This document shows positions 8,379 to 13,787 of a stretch of DNA of 13,787 nucleotides, one piece after another. The notes beneath the pieces were generated by a model. The model ran no database searches and was not told where the DNA came from. It was given only the letters and a program-made list of their open reading frames with translations. Origin of the DNA: Flexicrinis sp001567485 (lineage in GTDB: Bacteria; Chloroflexota; Anaerolineae; Aggregatilineales; Phototrophicaceae); assembly GCA_030263635.1 (NCBI GenBank), contig SZPI01000090.1, positions 1 through 13,787 on the forward strand, written 5' to 3'. The position numbers and the translations under genes were made by a program. Position 1 is the stretch's first letter. Each line of letters opens with the position of its first letter.

Positions 8379-8404
8379 TAGGGGCGCAGTATACTGCGCC
8401 CCTA
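8379..8404. repeat. 26-bp perfect palindrome (REP/MITE-like)
   Basis: Each half reads TAGGGGCGCAGTA from its outer end, so the whole 26 bp equals its own reverse complement with no central spacer. It sits between two convergent genes, 14 nt past the stop of the minus-strand SH3b gene. No T-tract follows on either strand, so a dispersed palindromic repeat is more likely than a standard terminator, though it may still slow transcription from both sides. Confidence 0.65.
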
Positions 8405-8418
8405 CGTACTGTCCCTAC

Positions 8419-10605
8419 TTATTGCAGGTGGCGGAACGTCCGCCACGGCGACCAGTCGCTCTTGGCGCCGCCCGACCCGACCGAGCGCACGCGCCAGCGC
8501 CCAACCTGCGCGCCGATGAAATCGAACGTGTACGTGGTCGAATTGGTCGTCACCAGATCGTAGTTGGTGCAGTTGGAACCGGAGGTATCGCACCACTGCC
8601 GCTGCAGCTCGTAGCCTCCGCTGGCCGCGGCGACCGCCGACCACGTCAGCGTTGTCGTGCGCGGGAAGATGTTGTAGGTGTGGCCGTCCGCTGGCGACAG
8701 TTGTTCGGGTGTGAACAACAGCGGGACGAGGATCAGCGGCGTCGTGATCGGCAGCGGGATGAAGATCAATGGCGTCGGGGTCGGGCCTCCAGACGGCGTG
8801 CTGGAAGGCGCCGGGGTCGCGGTCGGGGGCGGCTGTGTGGTGTACGTCAGCACGCGTTCGGTGCCGACGATCTCCGCCGCCCAGCCCGTCGTGCCGTCAA
8901 GCATTTGGAGCTGCCACCACAGGTAGTTGTCGAGCGGGGTTGGCCCGCCGATGACACGCACGTAGGTATTGCGCGCCATCTCGCGCACGAGCGCGCCACC
9001 CAAGCCCGGCACGCTGCGCAGACGTAGGGCGCCGGTCGTCACCAGCGCGTTGTCGCCCACGCGAAGCTGAGTCGGCACGCTTGGATCCGCGCCCGGTGTG
9101 GCGGTCGGGGCTGCTGTTGGCGGCGCTCCTTCCGCGCCGATTGGGACAAGTGTTTCCTCGCCATCCGCGAAGTCGACCGTCCAACCTGTCGTGCCGTCGT
9201 CAAGGCGGATGTTCCACCAGTTGAATCCGCCGGAGCTGGTCGGCCCGCCGATCAGCTCAACCGTGGTGCCGGGCGGCACGCTGCGCACGACGACGAAATT
9301 GGTGCCGGGGCCAGAGCGTATGCGCAGCAGGTCGCCCTCGGTGGTGCGGATGATCGCGCGCTCGCCGACGCGCAGCGTCAGGCCACCGGGTTCAGTGGGG
9401 CTGGTGGCGCTGGCATCCACGACCGGATCGGCCAGCACCGGCCAGTTGGCATACGGCGGCTCAAGGTACATGAACGAGTCTGTCCCGAACGAGCCAACCC
9501 AAACGATGCGCGGATACGTGTTCGGCACGCCGCTCCATACGCGTGACCCGTCCGAGTCGCCCGCGCGCAGGTTGATGCTGTACAGGCCGGGGACGCCGCC
9601 GTCAGGCTTGGCGTAGATGAAACCGTCGGGAACGCCAGCGATCTCGTATGCGTTGACTTCAGGCGGCAGAGCGCCTGCGATTGCGCCATCGCGGTTGAGC
9701 AGGTAGACGCGCTCGCTCGTGCCGTCATAGGCCACAAACGCGACCAACTGCGCGTTGAACACAAATTTCGGCCCGTAGATCGTCCAATCGGAGCGCTGGA
9801 AGACCGGCCACCGTTCGCCGCGCGCCGAGTCGTAGATCTGGATCGTGTTGAACTGGCCGAACATGAAGCGATCCGGCATCATCGGGAAGCGGTCGTCCGG
9901 CAGCGCCATGACCGCTTCGCCGGTCGGTGCGAACACGTCGGTGGCCGACGCATAACCGAGGTGCGGCGTCACCGACGCGGTTACCAGATCCCACAGGTAG
10001 CTGCCGGCGGGTTCATCGGCATCGGTGCCGCCGAGAACGAGCGCAATCGCCAGCTCGGTGGGCGAACGGAAATAGGTGACGGTTGGCGTGACACCATACG
10101 TCGCCGGAACGCCCGCAAAGGCCGGGTCGCCGCTGGAGAGCGAGCCGGTGATGCTGAAGGTGTCGAGGTCGATCACGACCAGCTCCCAGCCCGCCGGGTC
10201 GATGCTGTAGCCCAGCGCGATCCGCCGCGAATCGGGGCTGAACGCAAAGCGCGGGTTGAAGTCGATGCTGTTGTAGGCCACCGACGACACCGGATACTGG
10301 GCGATCACGGTGCGGGTGTTGTAGTCGTAGATCATCAGCTGCTGATTGGTCGAATCCGGCTCGGCCAGCATGTAGGCGATCAGCCGGCCGTTGGGCGATA
10401 CGCTGACGTTGGACAGCGGGCGAATCGTGTATGGCGGCGAGACCGGCAGTTCAAACGTGTCGCGTTCACCAGACAGGTCGACCAGAGTCATCGAGCCGGT
10501 GTCCGGTGTATACAGCCACGCGGTGAACTCCGCAGGGATCGCGTATACAGGGCTGACCGCGAGCGCCAGCACGCCGAGAACGAACAAGAGTAACCAACGG
10601 CGCAT
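8419..10605 (-). CDS. Secreted protein: beta-propeller-like region, two SH3b domains, TP linker, FnIII-like domain
   Basis: A 728-residue exported protein. Residues 1-22 are a Sec signal peptide (M-R-R-W, hydrophobic core, cleavage after V-Y-A). Residues about 25-395 contain WD40/TolB-like strands with repeated S-P-N-G-R-L-I-A or S-P-D-S-R-R-I-A motifs, suggesting a beta-propeller. Two bacterial SH3 (SH3_3) domains follow, at about 410-485 (L-R-I-R-S-G-P-G-T-N then G-T-T-G-W) and 513-587 (L-R-L-R-S-V-P-G then G-T-T-G-W). A Thr/Pro-rich linker runs to about 625. The C-terminus (about 632-728) resembles a fibronectin III-like fold (S-P-A-D-G, L-T-W-S-A-V, R-W-R-V-R) and carries two cysteines, probably a disulfide. 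The start at 10605 has AAGGA 8 nt upstream (plus-strand TCCTT, 10614-10618) and gives a clean signal peptide; an upstream ATG at 10650 would spoil it. It probably acts in the envelope, binding peptidoglycan or surface polymer; no enzyme active site was recognised. Confidence 0.85.
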   Translation of the reverse strand: MRRWLLLFVLGVLALAVSPVYAIPAEFTAWLYTPDTGSMTLVDLSGERDTFELPVSPPYTIRPLSNVSVSPNGRLIAYMLAEPDSTNQQLMIYDYNTRTVIAQYPVSSVAYNSIDFNPRFAFSPDSRRIALGYSIDPAGWELVVIDLDTFSITGSLSSGDPAFAGVPATYGVTPTVTYFRSPTELAIALVLGGTDADEPAGSYLWDLVTASVTPHLGYASATDVFAPTGEAVMALPDDRFPMMPDRFMFGQFNTIQIYDSARGERWPVFQRSDWTIYGPKFVFNAQLVAFVAYDGTSERVYLLNRDGAIAGALPPEVNAYEIAGVPDGFIYAKPDGGVPGLYSINLRAGDSDGSRVWSGVPNTYPRIVWVGSFGTDSFMYLEPPYANWPVLADPVVDASATSPTEPGGLTLRVGERAIIRTTEGDLLRIRSGPGTNFVVVRSVPPGTTVELIGGPTSSGGFNWWNIRLDDGTTGWTVDFADGEETLVPIGAEGAPPTAAPTATPGADPSVPTQLRVGDNALVTTGALRLRSVPGLGGALVREMARNTYVRVIGGPTPLDNYLWWQLQMLDGTTGWAAEIVGTERVLTYTTQPPPTATPAPSSTPSGGPTPTPLIFIPLPITTPLILVPLLFTPEQLSPADGHTYNIFPRTTTLTWSAVAAASGGYELQRQWCDTSGSNCTNYDLVTTNSTTYTFDFIGAQVGRWRVRSVGSGGAKSDWSPWRTFRHLQ

Positions 10606-10630
10606 AACTGCGATCCTTTCTTTCAAACGG

Positions 10631-10660
10631 AGTATAAATGGTGCTTTCATTGTCGCTCAG
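10631..10660 (-). promoter_or_regulatory. Candidate promoter for the SH3b protein gene
   Basis: On the minus strand TATACT (plus 10631-10636) is a 5-of-6 match to a -10 box. CTGAGC (plus 10655-10660) lies 18 nt upstream as a weak -35 (3 of 6). Transcription would begin near 10624, just ahead of the AAGGA ribosome site and downstream of the alternative ATG at 10650. This supports the start at 10605. Confidence 0.35.
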
Positions 10661-10770
10661 TTTGTGAATCGTGCAAGCAAGACAGCGTAAAATCAGCGGT
10701 CAATCGGAGGCTCCCAGTGGGTGTTACCTGACGCACGCGCTAGAGACATGCGCGCGAAGGCTGGAATTAA

Positions 10771-10810
10771 CCAAACACGCCCCCTGCCGGATGATCCAAC
10801 AGGGGGCGTG
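10771..10810 (-). terminator. Rho-independent terminator of the Hsp20 gene
   Basis: An 11-bp perfect stem (10776-10786 with 10800-10810, outer sequence CACGCCCCCTG) encloses a 13-nt loop. On the minus strand it is followed by TTTGGTTAATT, a U-rich tail. It lies about 45 nt past the Hsp20 stop codon. Confidence 0.75.
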
Positions 10811-10855
10811 GGACGGAGGGGGAGCCTCTCTAGTTTGAGTTGTTGGGCGTGCCGC

Positions 10856-11332
10856 TTAGTTGTTGTTGTGCAGCATCTTGACCGGGATGGTGCGCGGAAG
10901 CACGTGGTCGGCCTTCGGCAGGGTGAGGGTCAGGACGCCGTTCTCGAATTCGGCGGCGACCTTCTCGCTGTTCACCGGCTGCGGCAGGCGGATGCTGCGG
11001 CTGAATTTGCCCCAGCTGCGCTCCTGCAGCAGAACCTTGCCGCCGTTGCCGTTCTCGGTCTTCTCAGTCGTCTTGGCCGGGATTTCAGCCTCGATCGTGA
11101 GCAGGTCGTCGTGCAGGTTTACCTTGATGTCGTCGGCCTTGACGCCCGGCAGCGACGTAGTGACGACGTAGTTGTTGTTCTCTTCCACAACATCCAGCGC
11201 CAGCGCGCCGGTCACACCTTCGTAGGATTCCAGCGGACGCATCGGGCGCAGGGTCTCTTCCATCAGGCGATTCATGAAGCTCGACATGGCGTTCATGTCA
11301 CGAACGGGGTTCCAACGAGTGATGGTTGACAT
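10856..11332 (-). CDS. Hsp20/alpha-crystallin small heat-shock protein
   Basis: A 158-residue ATP-independent holdase chaperone that binds unfolding proteins and keeps them soluble for refolding by Hsp70 systems. The N-terminal arm (1-42) is helical with R-W-N-P-V-R-D-M and a Met-rich stretch. The alpha-crystallin domain spans about 43-142, with S-L-P-G-V-K-A-D-D-I (60-69), a loop rich in Asn and Gly (93-98) and the family hallmark A-E-F-E-N-G-V-L-T-L-T-L-P (127-139). The C-terminal tail carries I-P-V at 149-151, the I-x-I/V anchor used for oligomer assembly. The length is typical. The start at 11332 has AAGGAG (plus-strand CTCCTT, 11341-11346) 8 nt upstream. It is monocistronic, with its own terminator. 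No CIRCE element was seen upstream, so HrcA control is not supported here. Confidence 0.96.
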   Translation of the reverse strand: MSTITRWNPVRDMNAMSSFMNRLMEETLRPMRPLESYEGVTGALALDVVEENNNYVVTTSLPGVKADDIKVNLHDDLLTIEAEIPAKTTEKTENGNGGKVLLQERSWGKFSRSIRLPQPVNSEKVAAEFENGVLTLTLPKADHVLPRTIPVKMLHNNN

Positions 11333-11637
11333 GATCGGTTCTCCTTGTACTGCCTCTTACGGTCTTTCGTTTTCGGATGAGCGGCCGGATTTCCTCCGTT
11401 TTCCGCTTATGACCTTATCCTAGAGCCGCCGTATAAGAGGATCGTATAGCGTCTGTCAGAGGAACGTAAAATGCGTGTCAGAGGTGTGTATGAGGGGCAG
11501 AGCAGAGGACTGGAACCTTGCGCGCCCCGGTGACGTCCTGAGTTAAGATACCCGGCTTTCGTCCACCGTTCGCCACACGAGGGCGCATTTGCGTTTATCA
11601 TGTGACTAGAACTATCAACTTGAGACACGGAGGCGTG
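11333..11637. other. Divergent intergenic region between Hsp20 and the DUF3352-DsbA gene
   Basis: About 305 nt with no convincing gene. It holds the Hsp20 ribosome site (11341-11346) at one end and the GGAGG ribosome site (11629-11633) of the rightward gene at the other. In the middle are two sets of direct repeats: CGTATA at 11430-11435 and 11443-11448, and TGTCAGAGG at 11454-11462 and 11476-11484. A weak rightward promoter guess is TTGCGT (11589-11594) with TATCAA (11613-11618). No tRNA, riboswitch or CIRCE sequence was recognised. Confidence 0.5.
11430..11484. promoter_or_regulatory. Candidate operator: paired direct repeats
   Basis: TGTCAGAGG is repeated exactly at 11454-11462 and 11476-11484, 22 bp apart start to start (about two helical turns). 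CGTATA is repeated at 11430-11435 and 11443-11448, 13 bp apart. The location between two divergent genes suits a regulator site. There is no further evidence, and chance repeats are possible. Confidence 0.3.
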
Positions 11638-13787
11638 ATGCTCATCCAGCGCATAACCCGTTTGTTGATCGTTAGTGTCGTTTTTCTGCTGCTTGTCCCT
11701 ACGATTGCTGCCCAAGAAACAGCCGAACCCGCCGTCGCGGTATCGGACGCGCTGGCCGTGTATATGCCCGCCGACACATTGGCGTATGCCGCGCTGTCGC
11801 TCAGCGATGATGCGCTCAGCGCCTACGATACACTCATCGCGGATATGATGGCGGGGATTCCCGGCGCGCCGCAAGCGCCCTCAGTGGTCGGCCTTCTCGA
11901 CGAACTGCTGCGCTCCGGCTTTGACACCGACTTCGCGTCGATGACGTGGCTTGGCGATACGCTGGCGATTGGCGTGAGTCTGTCGAACCAGCGCGATTAT
12001 TTCACGCAAGACATCGTCATCGCTGGCGAGATTACCGACACCGACGGCGCGAAGCTGTTCCTCGACCAGCTCATCGGCGACTTTTCGAGCGAGACAGAGG
12101 TGCGCGGCGAGATCACGTACTATCGCATTGACGGTGAAAGCGGCGCGATGGTTGCGCCCGGCGTGATGCTGCTCGCGAGCCGCTACGACCTGCTGCCCGT
12201 TCAGGCCGATCAACCGAACTTGGCTGGCGAACCTGCGTATCAGCTGGCGCGCGGGTATCTCCCCGGCGCATATCCGGCTGTCGCGTACCTTGACCTGTCC
12301 CGGCTGTCTGCGATCAGCTTCGCGGGTGGAAGCAGCCGCCGCGAGATGATGAATCGGGCGCCGTTCGTCGCGGCCGCCGGGCAGGTCTTTGGCCCGGCGA
12401 TGATCGGCTTCACGCGCGAGTCCGGCGCGCTGGTGATGGACGTCGCGGTCGCCGGCGGCAACCTGACGCTTCCACGCCTGCTCGGCCTGCCGGTCGGGCC
12501 TTATCCCGCGACCGATCCCGCCGCGCTGGCGCTGGCTCCGTCCGGGGCGTTCGCCGTCGTTCATGGCGCGGATCTGCTGCACAATTTCGACGCGCTGTGG
12601 GAAGCCTACGGCCCATCGGTCAGGGACGCGCTTGTGCAGCAGCGGATCGACCCCAGGTTGTACGGCTACAGCATCGAGGGCACGCTCGTATATTCCATCC
12701 TCGGCCGGCTTGACGTGAATCAATTGACTGACCTCGGCCTCAGCGCCGTGCTTGGCGTCACGCTCGACGATCTGCGCAATTGGACTGCCGGCGACTATGT
12801 CCTGTTCCTGATGGCGAACCCGGCGTGGCCTTCGGAGTCAAACGCCCTCGAGCCGCCCGTCGAGGGTGCAGGCGTCTTTAAGGTGGGCGATCCGCGGCAA
12901 AGCCTCGATGCGCTGGAACGGCTTGCCCGCGCGCTGACTCTCCTGCGCGACAGCACGCGGTCGTGGATGTATGCCGATGTCGAGGTGCTCCGCGCCGAGG
13001 ATTCGACCGAGCTGGCGGTGACGATTCGCCCCGATGGCCGCCCCGACGAGTCGCTTACGATCTCGCTGATCGTCAGCGGAGATGTGGCGATCCTCGGCAC
13101 GCAGCGCGCGGCGCGCACGGCATTGGCCGACCTCCGTACCCGCGACGTGGATCCCGATGCGTGGCTGACGGACGCGCAGGCCATCGGGCTGCCCGGCGGA
13201 CAGAACCTCTACGTCCAGCCATCTCAGCTGGTGCCGTATATCACCGCATGGACAGGTCGCGCCGATGGGAGATCCGAGATGATCCGCGCGATCCTTGCCA
13301 AGCTCAACGCCATGCTGCTCAGCACGGTGACTCAGCCTAACGGCACGATCGTGGCGCGTTTCGCGATTGATCTGGCGACCGCTGGCGAGATGGAAACGGT
13401 ACTGTTTCAGCCTACGCTGGCCCCTGTCGAACGACCGACTGAGCCACCCCTGCCCACGATGATCATCGTGCCGACGCTTGAACCGATCATCTTGACGATG
13501 ACGGCAGAAAGCGCGACGCGCATCCCACCACTGGCGACCCCAACCCCGATCCCGGCCCCGCTGATCCCGTCGCCGACCCCGATCCCGTCGCCGACCCCGT
13601 TGGCGTCCATGGATCGGCCCGTCGTCTCCTCCGCGCTCGGTTACGAAACCGTCTCGTTCCGCGGCCCGGATGGTGCGTTCACGCTGGGTGATCCGGACGC
13701 GCCGGTCACGTTGATCGTGTTCGCGGACTGGGCATGCCCGCACTGTCAGAACTTCGAGCCGACCGTCCAGCAGTTCATCACGGAGTT
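11638..13787 (+). CDS. Secreted DUF3352-like protein fused to a DsbA-type thioredoxin domain (3' end cut by window)
   Basis: The frame is open from 11638 to the window edge (716 codons) and is partial at its 3' end. Residues 1-25 are a Sec signal peptide (M-L-I-Q-R-I-T-R, hydrophobic core, T-I-A-A). Mature residues about 30-590 begin A-L-A-V-Y-M-P-A-D-T-L-A-Y-A-A-L, as in DUF3352-like proteins, and look like a repeated alpha/beta fold of unknown role. A Pro/Thr linker follows (about 600-660), including I-P-S-P-T-P repeats. The final part (about 670 on) is a DsbA/Thioredoxin_4 domain: F-T-L-G-D-P-D-A-P-V-T-L-I-V-F-A-D-W-A then C700-P-H-C703, the redox-active dithiol. These are the only cysteines in the visible protein. 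It would act outside the membrane, forming or exchanging disulfides in exported proteins. GGAGG lies 4 nt before the ATG; GTG at 11635 is a possible start one codon earlier. The downstream half of the thioredoxin fold lies beyond the window. Confidence 0.85.
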   Translation, partial: MLIQRITRLLIVSVVFLLLVPTIAAQETAEPAVAVSDALAVYMPADTLAYAALSLSDDALSAYDTLIADMMAGIPGAPQAPSVVGLLDELLRSGFDTDFASMTWLGDTLAIGVSLSNQRDYFTQDIVIAGEITDTDGAKLFLDQLIGDFSSETEVRGEITYYRIDGESGAMVAPGVMLLASRYDLLPVQADQPNLAGEPAYQLARGYLPGAYPAVAYLDLSRLSAISFAGGSSRREMMNRAPFVAAAGQVFGPAMIGFTRESGALVMDVAVAGGNLTLPRLLGLPVGPYPATDPAALALAPSGAFAVVHGADLLHNFDALWEAYGPSVRDALVQQRIDPRLYGYSIEGTLVYSILGRLDVNQLTDLGLSAVLGVTLDDLRNWTAGDYVLFLMANPAWPSESNALEPPVEGAGVFKVGDPRQSLDALERLARALTLLRDSTRSWMYADVEVLRAEDSTELAVTIRPDGRPDESLTISLIVSGDVAILGTQRAARTALADLRTRDVDPDAWLTDAQAIGLPGGQNLYVQPSQLVPYITAWTGRADGRSEMIRAILAKLNAMLLSTVTQPNGTIVARFAIDLATAGEMETVLFQPTLAPVERPTEPPLPTMIIVPTLEPIILTMTAESATRIPPLATPTPIPAPLIPSPTPIPSPTPLASMDRPVVSSALGYETVSFRGPDGAFTLGDPDAPVTLIVFADWACPHCQNFEPTVQQFITE
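13563..13598 (+). repeat. 18-bp tandem duplication in the TP linker
   Basis: The unit GATCCCGTCGCCGACCCC occurs twice with no mismatch (13563-13580 and 13581-13598), in frame, and encodes I-P-S-P-T-P repeats. It extends the linker between the DUF3352-like and DsbA-like domains and probably changes length by slippage. Confidence 0.85.

Noticed and set aside
11333..11637. CIRCE (HrcA) operator upstream of Hsp20
   Set aside because: No TTAGCACTC-N9-GAGTGCTAA or near match was found.
11881..12723. Minus-strand open frame of 280 codons
   Set aside because: Antisense to the DUF3352-DsbA gene, which has a signal peptide, ribosome site and C-P-H-C motif.
12838..13743. Minus-strand open frame of 301 codons
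   Set aside because: Arg/Gly-rich shadow opposite the linker and DsbA region.

Overview
The window looks like chromosomal DNA of a GC-rich bacterium, most likely a member of the Chloroflexota (Anaerolineae-like). The reasons are indirect. There is a Flp-type pilin N-terminus of the Chloroflexota style (R-G-Q-x-x-x-E-Y-A-L-I). Three exported proteins carry low-complexity Thr/Pro linkers. SH3b domains are joined to a beta-propeller-like region, and a DUF3352-like region is fused to a DsbA-type thioredoxin domain. No rRNA, tRNA, phage, IS or CRISPR signal was seen, so the lineage call is an inference.

Layout. 101-745 (-): a small SAM-dependent methyltransferase with the unusual D-L-M-S-S-W motif I. 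It is divergent from 926-5539 (+), a 1537-residue cell-surface protein that starts with a class III (Flp/type IVb) prepilin signal and then carries a Thr/Pro linker, a PA14-like domain and a series of jelly-roll/MAM-like modules. A strong hairpin terminator follows at 5560-5594. 5697-7694 (+): a soluble PAS-PAS-PAS histidine kinase with a ribbon-helix-helix-like N-terminus. 7815-8183 (+): a small unrecognised protein. A convergent intergenic gap follows, with a 26-bp perfect palindrome. 8419-10605 (-): a secreted protein made of a propeller-like region, two SH3b domains, a TP linker and an FnIII-like domain. 10856-11332 (-): an Hsp20 small heat-shock protein with its own terminator. 11638-13787 (+, runs off the end): a secreted DUF3352-like protein ending in a DsbA-like C-P-H-C thioredoxin domain.

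How the genes relate. They do not form one obvious operon; most appear to be single transcription units. The theme is the cell envelope: three large exported proteins, one of them pilin-like with ten cysteines that mostly lie in close pairs, and a neighbouring exported thiol-disulfide oxidoreductase-like protein. A link between the last two is only a hypothesis. The most unusual item is the giant pilin-like protein at 926-5539.
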